A stretch of 64,000 bases of DNA from Deroplatys truncata (lineage: Eukaryota; Arthropoda; Insecta; Mantodea; Mantidae), in contig CM060978.1 of NCBI GenBank assembly GCA_030765065.1, forward strand, positions 58,246,421 through 58,310,420. The letters run 5' to 3'. The translations under genes were made by a program, and so were the position numbers. Shown here one piece after another: positions 35,090 through 47,692 of the stretch (positions within the stretch are counted from its first letter, which is position 1; every line of letters begins with the position of its first letter). Under the pieces are notes generated by a model. The model was not told the origin of the DNA. It worked only from the letters and a program-made list of their open reading frames with translations, and searched no databases.

Positions 35090-35818
35090 CTACTTTCTCT
35101 ACTACGTATAGTAAGTAGGGGAAGTACTGTACTCCACCCAAAAATTCGATACCAAGATTTCACCGCAAATACATGTTTTGAGACACCCTGAATCCTAAAA
35201 AAAAGCATTTTTGGAAACATGTCCGTTTGTGTGTCTGTGAACAGCACAACTCAGAAACGAACAGTCGGATAAACACCAAACTTGGTATTTAGGTTCAGTA
35301 TCTTCCAGAGATGCGACACGAAGGTTTTCAAGAAAATCCCCCCACCCCAGATTACCCTTTACATGGAAAATTTTTCGAAAATTTTAATTTTCTCAAAATG
35401 GCTCTAACGATTTTGATTAAAATGTCACATGTTTAAGATATTTTCATGACAAATGAAATGTATATCTCGAATTTTCTGGGAATGTCTCCAAAAGTATTCT
35501 TCATTGTGAACGACTTTTGCGTAACTGGTAAACCATAAGAGATAGACAAAATTTTACTGCACAAAAACTGTAGATCACGTTAAAATACACAATTTATGTC
35601 AATTTTTTTTGTCCTGGTAATACAAAGAGAATGGAATACTCCACATAGCAACCAGCTCTTAAAATATTTGGCTATCGCTTAAAGCCTTGCATCTACAAGA
35701 AAATTAGCAATAAGATTAACATCTCTATATCTCGATTAACATGAAGCATATGGAGAATAAGCGTTTGTAAAAATAGTTTGTACAAGAGTAGAGAAAGTCA
35801 TGTGAGTGTAACACATCA
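35090..35818 (+). repeat. RepA copy 9, internal deletion
   Basis: Head TTTCTACTTTCTCTACTACG, tail GTGTAACACATCAGATTTTT. About 100 bp are missing at 35600, where ATTTATGTCA joins ATTTTTTTTGTCC. Confidence 0.85.
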
Positions 35819-35975
35819 GATTTTTACTATTGTTTTAGACGTAAGGTGGAACCTTGTGTTGTGGTATCAAATATTCAATCCAGTATTTACCTTGGCGACT
35901 AGGAGTCAGATAGGACGGCCCACGGGATTTGAACCCGAGCATTACCAACCTGAGCCTTCCTACTCGGTTAAATTA
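35819..35975 (-). mobile_element. tRNA-like SINE head fragment
   Basis: The minus strand reads GGCTCAGGTTGGTAATGC and then GGGTTCAAATCCCGTGGG, an A-box/B-box pair too close together for an intact tRNA. No body was found. Confidence 0.45.
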
Positions 35976-36482
35976 AATTTGGAAAGTAATAAATGTACGA
36001 ACGTTTGAAGCAGTTTTACTGGAAGTAGGATAGCAGGGGAGCCGCCACTGCACACACGACACGAATTCTAAATAATGAACAATACCAAGCATTATTAGCA
36101 CTCCTTTCACTCGTATTCCTCCCATCATTTATTCGATTGTTCTTTTCGTTCTTCTCCAAGATTCCAGCTTCGCGAGTAGAAGCAATATTCATTAAGGCAG
36201 TTGTACGTGCATACAAACAATCCAAGGCTTTCAAAAAGCAAATGCCGTTAAAACAACTCTCATGTCGTTTGAGTTATTCCTTCTCATTTTAATTCGTTCT
36301 AGAAGCCTTTTACAGTACTACAATGTAACAAATGAAAATTCTCTCAACATCTGCGGAATGGTTTTCTGCCTGGTTTTAATCTGCCTAACGATTTGCTTGT
36401 TTGTAGTCCAGCAGCACTCAATTAATATCGTTTATAATTCCGTGTATTGAAAGTGCTAAAGCACTGAAACAAGATTAAGTTG
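35976..36482. other. Unassigned spacer
   Basis: No supported gene. A 62-codon hydrophobic plus frame at 36262-36450 is probably chance. Confidence 0.45.
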
Positions 36483-36832
36483 AATTTTATTTTCCCTACT
36501 AGTTCTTGTGTAGTAAGTAGAGGAAGTATTGCATTTTATCTAAAAGGTATATATCAACATTTCACCGGAAATACACGTTTGAGATTCTTGAATCAAAAAA
36601 ACATTTAGAAAAATCTGATTTCCGACATTCACATGAATTTCTCTACCCTATATTGTATTAGTGGATATACAAACTATCCTTACGAAGGTTTATTAACTTC
36701 TCTACCACGTACATAGTAGATGGATAGAAAGGGTTGCATTCCACCCAAAAAATCGATTCACTGGAAATACATGTTTTGAGGTCCTCTGAATAAAAAAAGC
36801 ATTTTTAGAAAAAGGTCCGTATTTGTATGAAT
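36483..36832 (+). repeat. Old RepA fragments, nested ends
   Basis: A head region (36483-36605), a reverse tail piece (CACATGAATTTCTCTACCC at about 36631) and a second head region (36696-36832). Confidence 0.55.
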
Positions 36833-37031
36833 GAATGAATGGATTTATTGTACAATTTGTTTTACAGTTTGGTTTACAATACATACAATGTATATATCAT
36901 ATATCACCTTACCCCTATATCTATTGTAAATTTGTCTGGTGTTTGTTTTCTTATTGGGCCACTCAGATCGCTTGGCTCCCTGGCCTTTTCGCTCACTGAG
37001 CGGCCCTTCGTTTTCTTACTCTTCTATACCA
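36833..37031. other. Short unassigned stretch with GAAT repeat
   Basis: Starts with (GAAT)n at 36828-36842. The rest is not recognised. Confidence 0.4.
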
Positions 37032-37845
37032 TTTTTTTACTTACTCTACTACGTATACTAAGTAGGGGAAGATTGAATTCCACCCAAAAATTCGATACCG
37101 AGATTTCACCGGAAATATATGTTTTGAGACTCCCTGAGTCCAAAAAAAATTCTTTGAAAACATGTCCGTGTGTGTGTCTGTGAGCAGCATAACTCAGAAA
37201 CGAACAGTTGAATAAACACCAAACTTGGTATTTAGGTTCAGTATCTTCCAGAGATGCGACACAAAGGTTTTCAAGAATATCCCCCCACCCCAGAATACCC
37301 TTTACATGGAACATTTCTTGAAAATTAATTTTCTCAAAAATGACTAACGATTTTGATTAAAGTATCATATGTTTAGATATTTTCATAACAAATGAAATGT
37401 ATATCTCTAATATTCTGGGCATGTCTCCAAAATTATTCTTCATGTGAACGAGTTTTACATAACTGGTAAACTATAAGAGTTAGACAAAATTTTACTACAC
37501 AAAAAATGTAGATTGCGTTAAAACACACAATTTATGTCATATACATCTTTTTATTGAGATGTTGCTTGTTATTCCCTTAAATTTTCAATACTTATACTTT
37601 TACTCAAATGGAAATTCGTTATTCATTTTTTTGTCCTGGCAATGCAAAGGGAATGGAATACTCCACATAGTAACCAGCTCTTAAAATATTTGACTATCGC
37701 TTAAAGCCTACCAATTCCCCTTGCACCTACAAGAAAATTAGCAATAAGATTAACATCTCGATATCTCGATTAACATGAAGCATATGGAGAATAAGCGTTT
37801 GTAAAAATAGTTTTGCACAAGAGTAGAGAAAGTAATGTGAGATTT
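37032..37845 (+). repeat. RepA copy 10
   Basis: Head TACTTACTCTACTACGTAT. A deletion of about 25 bp near 37555 removes the AGTGAACCATTTTC part. Tail GTAGAGAAAGTAATGTGAG. Confidence 0.85.
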
Positions 37846-37849
37846 TTTT

Positions 37850-38280
37850 CTTTATCCTCCTTAATATTTCTCATGTCCTTGATTTTGTTTCTTAGAACCT
37901 TTTAGTGAGTCAGTTATATCTTTAAGATTTCACCTTCCTTTATTTTCCTGAATCTAACCAAATTTAGTTTAATTAATTCTTTGTAACCATTCTATACTTT
38001 TGGTCAATTTTCTTACCTCATCTCTAAGTTCCCCACTATTACTCAACCTTACTCCTAAATAGTCATATTCTTTGACTATCTCCAGTTCTTGATCACCTAG
38101 ATACTACTCTTAGTTCTTATTTATATTTACCTAATTCCCCATTTTTCACACATTCTTGAATTTCGTTTATTGCTTTTGTAATCCTATTATCGATATGGTG
38201 CCTATCATAAAATCGTCTGCGTATAATGAACCTGCACCTGGAATCTCCTTATCTCTTATTACTGGATAATGCTAATCCTT
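37850..38280 (-). pseudogene. LINE reverse transcriptase fragment (YADD)
   Basis: The minus strand encodes GSLYADDFMIG; the YADD codons are at 38212-38223. This is the catalytic box of non-LTR reverse transcriptases. Downstream in another frame come QELEIVKEYDYLGVRLSNSG and then ELRDEVRKLTKSIEW, the usual Y-L-G-V segment after the palm. Frame changes and a stop occur between the two parts. Only about 140 residues remain. It joins a GT/GA microsatellite on one side and a RepA copy on the other. Confidence 0.65.
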
Positions 38281-38284
38281 GTTT

Positions 38285-38287
38285 GTA

Positions 38288-38343
<56 letters not shown>
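38285..38343. repeat. (GT)n(GA)n compound microsatellite
   Basis: GT run to 38307 then GA run to 38343, followed by a RepA-like ACAGCATAACGAAAAGTCGG. It is therefore probably the microsatellite of a mostly deleted RepA copy. Confidence 0.9.
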
Positions 38344-38346
<3 letters not shown>

Positions 38347-38463
38347 AGCATAACGAAAAGTCGGATAAATGCCACACCAAGAAAATCTCCCACCCCAAAT
38401 ATTTTGTATAATCTTGTATAACTTAAACATTAAGGGATAGACGTAAACATACTATACAAAAAT

Positions 38464-39393
38464 CTGATGTGTTACACTCACATGACTTTCTCTACTCTTG
38501 TACAAACTATTTTTACAAACGCTTATTCTCCATCTACTTCATGTTAATCGAGATAAACATTTGCAGACTCTAACTTATTGCTAATTTTCTTGTAAGGGGA
38601 ATATATACTTACAAGGGCAATATAGAAATACAGTAGCCTTTAAGCACATACATATCTCTTAATAGCTGGTTGCTAAGTGCAGCACCATTCCCTTTCGCAC
38701 AGATTAATACTCTTTCCATATCCAAGACAAAAAAATGAATAACGAATTCCCATTTGAGCAAACTATCTTACTGCTAATGTTCTTGTAGGTGCAAGTATAA
38801 GTATTGGAAAATTTAAGGGAATAACAAGCAATATCTCGAAATGGTTCACTCAATAGCAAAAATGTATATGACATAAATTGTGTATTTTAACGCGATCTAC
38901 ATTTCTTGTGTAGTAAAATTTTGTCTATCTCTTATGGTTTACCAGTTATGCAAAAGTCGTTCACAATGAAGAATACTTTTGGAGACATTCCCAGGAAATT
39001 CAAGATATACATTTTATTTGTCATAAAAATATCTTAAACATATGATATTTTAATCATAATCGTTAGAGCCATTTTTGAGAAAATTAAAATTTTCGAAAAA
39101 TCTTCCATGTAAAGGGTAATCTGGGGTGGAGGGATTTTCATGAAAACCTTCGTGTCGCATCCTTGGAAGATACTGAACCTAAATACCAAGTTTGGGGTTT
39201 ATCCGACTGTTCGTTTCTGAGTTATGCTGTTCACAGACAGACACACAGACACACATACGGACATGTTTCCAAAAATGCTTTTTTTTGGATTCAGGGGTCT
39301 CAAAACATGTATTTCCGGTGAAATCTCGGTATCGAATTTTTGGGTGGAATACAAAACTTCTCCTACTTACTATACGTAGTAGAGAAAGTAAAA
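38464..39393 (-). repeat. RepA copy 11, subfamily b, longest
   Basis: About 930 bp. The tail variant is shared with copy 7 and there is an extra block near 38755-38795. The head end is intact (CTTACTATACGTAGTAGAG). Confidence 0.85.
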
Positions 39394-39396
39394 AAT

Positions 39397-39690
39397 GTAG
39401 ATCTCTTTAAAACATACAATTTATTTAAAATAATTTTTCTGTGGCATAAGCTGTTCGAATTGTCCAGTACTTGTCATTCTTTTAGACTCATCAGTTTTCA
39501 GTTTTTTCTTGCGATTGCATGGAAACAGTATGGAATTTTAAGGCCAGATATAGCTCCAGTTCTTACATTAGCTATCGCAGTTCCCTTTGTATATATAACG
39601 AAATATGTAATGCAGCTATTTTTGCATTGTTTGGATTAAAATGTAGTAGATAGAAAAATAATCTTTCGTAAGACCAGTTATACATTTCAT
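39397..39690 (+). repeat. Old RepA fragment
   Basis: The region TAGATCTCTTTAAAACATAC to GAAAAATAATCTTTCGTAAG matches the 3' part of old copies. Confidence 0.6.
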
Positions 39691-39699
39691 TATAAGAAG

Positions 39700-40185
39700 C
39701 GGAGGGGGACTCACGGGGCGTCCCCGGGAGAAAGGAATGAGGTGAGAGAAGACAGAGGGCGCCGGACCAAGAGGCACGACTGGCAGAAAGCAGGGTCCCT
39801 ACCATTTACAGATTAGAACTCTCCGAGTGGTGGCTGGTGCAGCCGACACCCCTCCTCCTGAGGGCTTACACATCCCCTGGGGAGTCCGGGGACCGGAGAC
39901 CGCTCGCAGTCTGGGGACGAAGCGCTAAGCATCCTATTCCTCTGTCCAGACCTCCCGCCGACACTTGCAACCCTGAAAACAGATGAAAGTTGAAGTGTAA
40001 TGAGAATGGAGATGAAATTGCAGAACAGGAAATTCAGGGGAAGTAATGATCATTCCAAATATTCGCCTGGCGATCCGGGGAAATCCCCGAAAAACACATG
40101 GGTTAAGAAAAGTCGGTCACAGGAATCGAACCCACGACCTCCTGAATGCTGTCTGCAGACGTTATTCCCTGAGCTATCTTGCGGT
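39700..40185 (-). mobile_element. SINE (type 1), reverse
   Basis: Minus-strand box B GTGGGTTCGATTCC near 40121-40135 and head near 40185. The body has CCCAGACTGCGAGCGG and CACATCCCCTGGGG blocks like the copy at 15.9 kb. Target duplication unclear. Confidence 0.7.
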
Positions 40186-40386
40186 TATATTTGGTTATAA
40201 CCCTATATTATAACATTTCCCGATTTTTTTTTTGTCTTTAATATGTACGGAAGTAAAGGATATCTTTTAGGTGTTGGTAACTCCATGACAACACTTTGTT
40301 TCAATTCTCATAATAATAAATATTGTTGTCTTTGCGTGCCAACCAGTTTTTGCTGCCTGTGCGTGTTCGTTTATCGCATTTCATAA
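40186..40386. other. Mariner 5' flank, unassigned
   Basis: Likely the 5' non-coding end of the following deleted mariner. The exact terminus was not found. Confidence 0.35.
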
Positions 40387-40660
40387 TGTTGGCACTAGAA
40401 CAACGTTCAAACATAAAGCTTTGTGTTTTGTTACACATATCTCCCTCAGAGACATTGAGAATGCTAGAAGAAGCTTATGGCGAAGCAGCAGTGGAAAAAA
40501 ACTGAAATATCATCTGAAGGGGCGAAGATTTTCAAACGCTGAAGAAATTACCACACATACTACAGGTATAGGAAAATGGCTTCCAAGAGTGCCCTTAGTC
40601 TCATTACACGCGGTGGTAGAAGTGTGTCACTGCGGAAGGGATCTATTTTGAAGGAAACGT
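40387..40660 (+). pseudogene. Internally deleted mariner-type transposase
   Basis: The N-terminal helix-turn-helix frame MLALEQRSNIKLCVLL...LRMLEEAYGEAAVEK runs about 40 codons. It then joins, with a frameshift, to a C-terminal segment reading LKYHLKGRRFSNAEEI and a degenerate tail. The whole catalytic core, about 250 residues, is missing. The product is MITE-like: it keeps both ends but could only be moved in trans. Confidence 0.65.
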
Positions 40661-40729
40661 TGTATAAATTCCTTTAAGGTAATTTGTTTTTGTATTATTA
40701 ACAAATTCCTGGACCTTTTTGAATCTAGT

Positions 40730-41460
40730 ATGTAGATACAAAGGAAATAGTGTTAGTCAAATGTTTTAGAACTGGACGCTATATGCTGGCCTTAAAATTC
40801 CATACTGTTTGCGTGCAATCGCGAGAAACAACTGCATATCGAAAGCACTTAAAAAGAATGACAAAGTATTGAAAAATTTGAACCATTAATAACGAAATCT
40901 CAGAAATGGCTTGTGTGCTTTAAGGAGATTTACATTTTTGTGTAGTACGTTTTCGTCTATCGCTTAGCGTTTACGAGTTAAATTTATACAAAATTCCTTC
41001 CGAATGAAGAGGACTTTACAGGCTATTACCAGAAAATCCAAGATATGAATTTTATTTCTCATGTAAATACCTTTAAAATGTGGTATTTTAAACAAAATCG
41101 TAAGTCATCTTTTAAAAAATAAAAATTTACTAAAAATGTTCCATGTAAAGTGTAATATGTGGTGGGGAGATTTTCTTGAAAATCTTCGTGTTGCATCTTT
41201 GGAAGATACTAAACCTAAATACTAAGTTTGGTATTTGTCAAAGTTTTCGTTTTTGAGTTATGCTGTTCACAAACTCACACACACGCACACACACACATAC
41301 ACACACAGACGCGCATACGGACCTCTTTTAAAAAGAAGTTTTAGGGGGAATTCAGGGGTCCCAAAAACATGTATTTCCGGTAAAACCTTGGTGTGGAATT
41401 TTTGGGTGAAATGCAATACCTTCTCTACCTACTATGCACAGTGGAGTGCAAACAAAAATC
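40730..41460 (-). repeat. Old RepA copy
   Basis: Divergent copy from GATACAAAGGAAATAGTG to the head end near 41450. A CA/CGCA-type microsatellite lies at 41276-41315. Confidence 0.7.
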
Positions 41461-41463
41461 TGA

Positions 41464-42151
41464 TGTGTTACACTCACATGACTTTCTCTGCTCTTGTACA
41501 AACTATTTTTACAAACGCTTATTCTCCATATGCTTCATGTTAATCGAGATGTTCATCTTATTGCTAATTTTCTTGTACATGCAAGGGGAATTGGTAGACT
41601 TTAAGCGATAGTCAATTATTTTAAAAGCTGGTTGCATTCCATGTTCTTTGCATTACCAGGACAAAAAAAATGAATAACAAATTCCTATTTGAGAAAAACT
41701 ATAAGTATTGGGAAATTTAAGGGAATAACAAGCAATGAAAATTCGAATATGCATTTCATTTGTCATGAAAATATCTTAAACATATGATATTTTAATCAAA
41801 ATCGTTAGAGCCATTTTTTTAGAAAATTAAAATTTTCGAAAAATGTTCTATGTAAAGGGTAATCTGGGCTGGGGGGATTTTCTTGAAAACCTTAGTGTCG
41901 CATCTCTGGAAGATATTGAACCTAAATACCAAGTTTGGTGTTTACCCGACTGTTCGTTTCTGAGTTATACTGTTCACAGACACATACAGACACGCACACA
42001 GACGCGCGCACACACACGGGCATATTTCCAAAAATGATTTTTTTGGATTCAGAGGATCTCAAAACATATATTTCCGGTGAAATCTCGGTATCGAATTTTT
42101 GGGTGGAATACAATACTTCCCCTACTTACTATACGTAGTAGAGAAAGTAAA
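41464..42151 (-). repeat. RepA copy 12, internal deletion
   Basis: About 200 bp are missing at 41737 (AACAAGCAA joined to TGAAAATTCG). Both ends are intact. Confidence 0.85.
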
Positions 42152-42584
42152 AATGTGCTGCTGATATGAAGAACCGCGGTGTAAGTTGGCAATCAATAAT
42201 TAACACGCCTCTGCCGCGCCTTCTATCCCTCATTCAGTTACAGAGGTTAATGCTTGAATGCCGAACCAACAAGAACCGGACTCATTCATGTATGGACAGT
42301 TTTTGGGAGGCATATTGTTTCAAACATTCAGGTGACATATACCGACTCTCCACCCCTTTCATAGCCCAGCTAGGCCTATCCTTTCTTCATAGCGTAACGC
42401 TAGGGTGTCAGACTTAGTTCAAACCAATTAGAGGTTAGCTCACCTAAGGCAGGCGCGGAACACAAATGATGAGATTCCGCCAACATTCAAGAGTGGAAAA
42501 CACTAAAAGTAACCAAAGGTATGAGTACGTTTTTTTGCACTAGACTATACATATGTAGTAGGAAAAGTAAAAATGTAAGTATTT
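42152..42584. other. Unassigned spacer
   Basis: GC higher than surroundings. An 83-codon plus frame at 42166-42417 has no recognisable motif. Possibly a fragment of an unknown element or a host exon. Confidence 0.35.
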
Positions 42585-42690
42585 GGAAGATTAGGGTATC
42601 CTTGGAAGATGCTGAACTTAAATACTAAGTTTGGTATTTATCTGACTTTAGTTTGTAAGTTATGCTCAAAGACACACATACACACATGTC
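42585..42690 (-). repeat. Old RepA core fragment
   Basis: Contains TGGAAGATGCTGAAC and AAGTTTGGTATTTATCTG, the RepA core in reverse sense. Confidence 0.6.
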
Positions 42691-42692
42691 TT

Positions 42693-43407
42693 TTTACTTT
42701 CTCTACTACGTATAGAAGGTAGGGGAAGTATTGTATTCCACCCAAAAATTCGATACCGATATTTCACCGGAAATATATGTCTTGAGGCCCCCTGAATCCA
42801 AAAAAAAAGCATTTTTGGAAACATGTCCGTGTGTGTCTGTCTGTCTGTGAATAGCATAACTCAGAAACGAACAGTCGGATAAGCACCAAACTTGGTATTT
42901 AGGTTCAGTATCTTCCAGAGATGCGACACGAAGGTTTTCAAGAAAATACCCCCAGCCCAGATTACCCTTTACATAGAACATTTTTCGAAAATTTTAATTT
43001 TCTAAAACATGGCTCTAACGATTTTGATTAAATTTCATATATTTAAGATACTTTCATGATAAATAAAATGTATATCTCGAATTTTCTGGGAATGTCTCGA
43101 AAAGCACTCTTCATTGTGAACGACTTTTGCATAACTGATAAACCATAAGAAATAGACAAAACTTTACTACACAAAAAGTGTAGATCGTGCTAAAATACAC
43201 AATTTATGTCATATACATTTTTTTATTGAGTGAACCATTTTCGAGATATTGCTTGTTATTCCCTTAAATTTTCCAATACTTATACTTGCACCTACAAGAA
43301 CATTAGCAGTAAGATAGTTTCTGCAGATGTTTATCTCGATTAACTTGAAGTAGATGGAAAATAAGCGTTTGTAAGCGTGTGAGTGTAACACATCAGATTT
43401 TTTATTT
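42693..43407 (+). repeat. RepA copy 13, subfamily b
   Basis: Head TTTACTTTCTCTACTACG. Sequence between AATACTTATACTT and GCACCTACAAG is deleted. Tail GTGAGTGTAACACATCAG. Confidence 0.8.
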
Positions 43408-44116
43408 AGGGGAGCTTAAAACATAACATATTTCTGATGAAATCTACATTTAGAGCTTTAGTGTGAATTATCTTTCTCTCCCTACCATAGTAAGTGATAG
43501 ACAAAGTAAAAATGAATGGTTTTCCGATCGATTACATCATAGGATTTGAAGTGTTTATTTTTTAAGTGTCTTTCACTAGCTACCCGCCGTCATACTAGTA
43601 CTTTCTCAGTCGTTTTCACTGTGAACAAAAGAGGCACATTTGATATTAATGTTGTTATTTTTATGGAAAAATGTAATTCATTTCATGTGTGTGAGAGCTT
43701 TCATAAATTCACTTAGCCTTTGTTCTTGAGTGCAAGAGTAAGGGAAACGAAAATACGGGGGAGGTGTTAAAAGAAATCAAAATTTCCTCCGCTGAGGGGC
43801 CCAAAGTACGTGTGATTTTCTTTTCCCAAAAAACCCGACGCGGCGGCTTAACGAAGAAAGACAAAAAGCTTTTCTAACAAATAACTGGAAATCTCAAAGG
43901 CAATGCCATTCCTTTGAGAAGTTAAAACACTCTTCTCTCTGTGAAAATGAAAACAAAAGCTGTTGCCAACCTTAGGGAAGAAATCCAACTGTGCTGCACG
44001 CTCCAAGTGTAAATATTTGCTTTTGTAACACAAATTCAGGTAGTGGTTCTTAAAACGCATACAAATGTAAAATAAATACTACCTCCAAGAAAGCGCAAAA
44101 TATGATATTCATATAA
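43408..44116. other. Unassigned spacer
   Basis: Old RepA head remnant at about 43410-43510. The rest unrecognised; a 70-codon minus frame at 43848-44060 has no motif. Confidence 0.4.
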
Positions 44117-45206
44117 CGATTTACTTTCTCTACCACTTAGCTACATCAGGTAGAGGAAGTGGTGTATTCCACACAAGCATTTCATATCCATATTTCATCA
44201 CAAAGTCACGTCTGAAGATCTCTAAGCTCAAAACAAGCATTTTACTTTCTCTAGTACAGGGCGATCCATATAAAACTCGACACTTTCGAAGACAATATAA
44301 CTTTCCTCTGGTAATATGTAATAAACATTTTAAATTGCGTTTTATTATCTCAGTGGCTCTAGGAGAATCGATATTGCTATTTTCACTTTCTTTATTACAT
44401 ATAGCAAGTAGGGGAAGCATTGTATACTAGCCAAAAATTACATGTCCAGATTTCACCAGAGATTTATGTTTTGAGGCCCCCCAGAACCCAAAAGAGCATT
44501 TTTAAAAACATGTCTGTGAGTATGTCTGAACATCATAACTCAAAAACGAAAAGTCTGGTAAACACGAAACGTGGTATTTAAGTTCACTATCTTCCAAGGA
44601 TACGAGATTAAGATTTTCAAGAATATCCCCTCACTCAAAACTACCCTTTACATGGAACATTTTTAGAATATTTTAATTTTCTAAAACATGGCTCTAACAA
44701 TTTTGAATAAAAGACCATGCAGTAAAGGTATTTACGTGAAAAATTTATACCTTGACTTTTCTGAGAATTGCTTGTGAAGCCCTCTTCATTAGGAAGGAAA
44801 TTTATATTTACTTGCATAACTGGCAAACGTTAAGGGATAGACCAAAACGTACCTACTGAACCAAAAATGTATATCCCTTTAAAACGCACAATTTACTTGC
44901 AATAACTTTTTCTGTAACATCAGCCATTTCCGACATATTTGCTATTAATAATAAGCTACTTTTTCAAGTCCTATCGATTTTCAACTGTTTCTCACGATGT
45001 CATGGAAACAGTATGGAATTTTAACACCAGCATGTAGCGTCCAGTTCTTAAACATATGACTATCGCTGTTCTCTTTGTATCTATGTGTAATGTAGCTATT
45101 TATGGAAAGGTTTATCTCGATTAAAGTGAAGAAAATAGAAACAAACTTTCTTAAGACTAGAGGGATGTAAACCATAGAGGGATGTAAATGCACACATTAG
45201 ATTTTT
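44117..45206 (+). repeat. Old RepA copies, one partial head and one long copy
   Basis: A partial head at 44117-44250 is followed by an unrelated insert (ACAGGGCGATCCATATAAAA onward, to about 44384) and then a long old copy at 44385-45206. The insert resembles the end of a Tc1/mariner-type element but is too short to place. Confidence 0.6.
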
Positions 45207-45289
45207 ACAAGTTTAGCGTCCTTTAACTGAGTAGGTCATACTGGATGATGAACGAATAAAAAAGTATGAAATGATGCCCAAATGGGCCC

Positions 45290-45922
45290 GGGTTTACAGA
45301 GCTTAAAGTTACCCGAAATTCATCATCTCAGGATAAGGAAAAGCTCCGAGGATAAAAAAATTCAATTCATCCTTAGACAATTCAATTTGCGCAACGTTCC
45401 AACAAGAAACTGAATCAGTTCCAAAGAAGGCGAAGACAGTTCCATCTGCATGCAAGGTAATGGTGTCAGTTTTTTTTGGCATGCGCGTGGAATAATTTTA
45501 ATTGATTATCTTCAAAAAGGAAAAGCAATCAATGCTGAGTATTATGCAAACCTATTTAAGCGTTTGAATGATGAAATGAAGCAAAAACGGCCGCATTTAG
45601 CGAAAAAGAAACTTCTGTTTCATCAAGACATCGCACCAGTCCACACATTCATTATCACCATGGACAAATTCAACGAGTTAAAGTTCGAATTGCTTCCCCA
45701 TGCACCCTATTCGCAGAATTAGCCCTCTCTGATTATTTTTTGTTTTCAAGGTTCAAGAAATGGCTTGGTGGTAAAATATTTGTCAACAATGAACAGGTGA
45801 AGTCTGCAGTTGATGGCTATTTTGCAGAACTCGACGGTTCTCAGTATAAATAGGGTATCGAAGCTACTGAACATCTCTGGGAAAAGTGTATCGAGCTGAA
45901 AGGAGACTACGTAGAGAAATAA
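45290..45922 (+). pseudogene. Mariner transposase relic (D34D), N-terminus missing
   Basis: The frame reads QETESVPKKAKTVPSACK, then MVSVFFGMR in one frame and IILIDYLQKGKAINAEYY in another. The second catalytic region is FHQDIAPVHT near 45620. The third is decayed (APYSQN then stop at 45721; the next frame gives SDYFLFSRFKKWLGGK). The end reads LWEKCIELKGDYVEK then TAA at 45920-45922. The helix-turn-helix domain and first catalytic motif are missing or unreadable. Related to the 9.0 kb relic. Confidence 0.75.
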
Positions 45923-46239
45923 ATATGTTTTTCCCCAAAATGTTTGTGTTTTCTTTGTTAGGTCGGATACTTCTGAAACAGTCCTCGTACATTAGTCAGA
46001 TACACAGCCTCATTGTTGGCAGCTAATGCTGCAGGTTCGGAATCAGGGATTGATCCTATACTGTCGCAATGATATTAACATTAATTTGTTTCCCAAAGAA
46101 AACCCCATTTCTAATAGCAATGTATGGAAGCTCGTTCGCTTGAAATTTGGTAAATCAGCGTTGCTGTTGACAGCACTTAATATATCGTTTATTGTCGATG
46201 GCTCATTATCCAAAAATAAAAAAAAAATATCTGATGTGT
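45923..46239. other. Mariner 3' flank and unassigned sequence
   Basis: TTAGGTCGGATACTTCTGAA near 45960 is a likely part of the mariner right TIR. The remainder to the RepA tail end is unassigned. Confidence 0.4.
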
Positions 46240-47083
46240 TATACTCACATGACTTTCCCTACTCCTGTACAAAATATTTTTACAAACGCTTATTCTCGAT
46301 ATGCTTCATGTTAATCGAAATATGGAGATGTTAATCTTATTGCTAATGTAGTTGTAGATGCAAGGGAATTGATAGGCTTTAAGCGATAGTCAAATATTTT
46401 ATGAGCTGGTTGCTATGTGGAGTATTCCATTCTCTTTGCATTACCAGGACAAAAAAAATGAATAACGAATTTCTATTTGAGAAAAAGTATAAGTATTGGA
46501 AAATTTAAGGGAATAACAAGCAATATCTCGAAAGTGGTTCACTCAACAACAAAAATGTATATGATATAAATTGTGTATTTTAATGAGATCTACATTTTTT
46601 GTGTAGTAAAATTTTGTCTGCCTCTTATGGTTTACCAGTTATGCAAAAGTTGTTCACAATGAAGAATACATGGAGTCATTCCCAGGAAATTCAAGATATG
46701 CATTTTTTTATCATTAAAGTATCTTAAATATATGATACCTCAATCCAAAACGTTAGAGTCATTTTTGAGAAAATTAAAATGTTCGAAAAATGTTCCATGT
46801 AAAGGGTAATCTGGGGTGGGGGATTTTCTTGAAAACCTTCGTGTCGCATCTCTGGAAGATACTGAACCTAAATACCAAGTTTGGTGTTTATCCGACTGTT
46901 CGTTTCTGAGTTATGCTGTTCACAGACAGACACACACGCAGACACACACGGACATGTTTCCAAAAATGCCTTTTTTGGATTTAGGGGGTCTCAAAACATA
47001 TATTTCCGGTGAAATCTCGGTATCCAATTTTTGGGTGGAATACAATACTTCCCCTACCTACTATACGTAGTAGAGAAAGTAAT
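46240..47083 (-). repeat. RepA copy 14, near full length
   Basis: Tail ACTCACATGACTTTCCCTAC to head CCTACTATACGTAGTAGAG, about 845 bp. Short CA run. Confidence 0.85.
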
Positions 47084-47692
47084 TATACACTTTAGAACAA
47101 ATTACACACTTAATGAAGTCTTCTACTTGCAACAGAATTGCTTTAGATCTCTTCTTTTCTTTGGTGTTTTAACACCAGTCTGTACACTGGCTTCTGACAC
47201 GCCGGTGTGCTCTGCCCTTGTTTGAACCAATTCATTCACTAGAATATCCAGATTATGCTCCTTTAACTTCAGAAACACATTTAAAGAAACTGTTTCTCGC
47301 TACTTCTTAATATTTTACCTTTAAGGTGCTTTTTGTAACCGTGAACATTCATTTTTCTCACTACCGAACTCAGACCAGTCGCAAGCTTGCCGCCATATTC
47401 CTAACTGACATGTTTGTTTTTCTTCCGCAACAGTACCTAAGTGCTTATTTTTTGTGAACAGACATATTTTCAGATCCATTTTCTCTCATTAAGTTGAGTG
47501 CTTTGTTCTCAAGCCAATGAGATCATTCACTGCGGTCACGCAGGTGTAGCCGTTTCTCGGTATTACTCATACAAGTGTGTTTCTTACGACGGAAGGAGCC
47601 GCTCTCGAAGCAGAAGTTTTAAGGAGGGATGACGCCGGCTGCAACACACATTTGTAGCCTAGGAGGTAGTTTCCAGGAGTGCGACAGATATA
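47084..47692 (-). other. Unassigned; possible transposase N-terminal fragment
   Basis: A minus-strand frame near 47280-47110 reads LVNELVQTRAEHTGVSEASV and then TGVKTPKKRRDL, resembling helix-turn-helix plus linker of an IS630-like transposase. It is short and uncertain. 47400-47692 has no feature. Confidence 0.3.

Noticed and set aside
46816..47070. Recurrent peptide 'GEISVSNFWVEYNTSPTYYT' in many frames
   Set aside because: It recurs wherever a RepA head region occurs and is a repeat translation, not a gene family.
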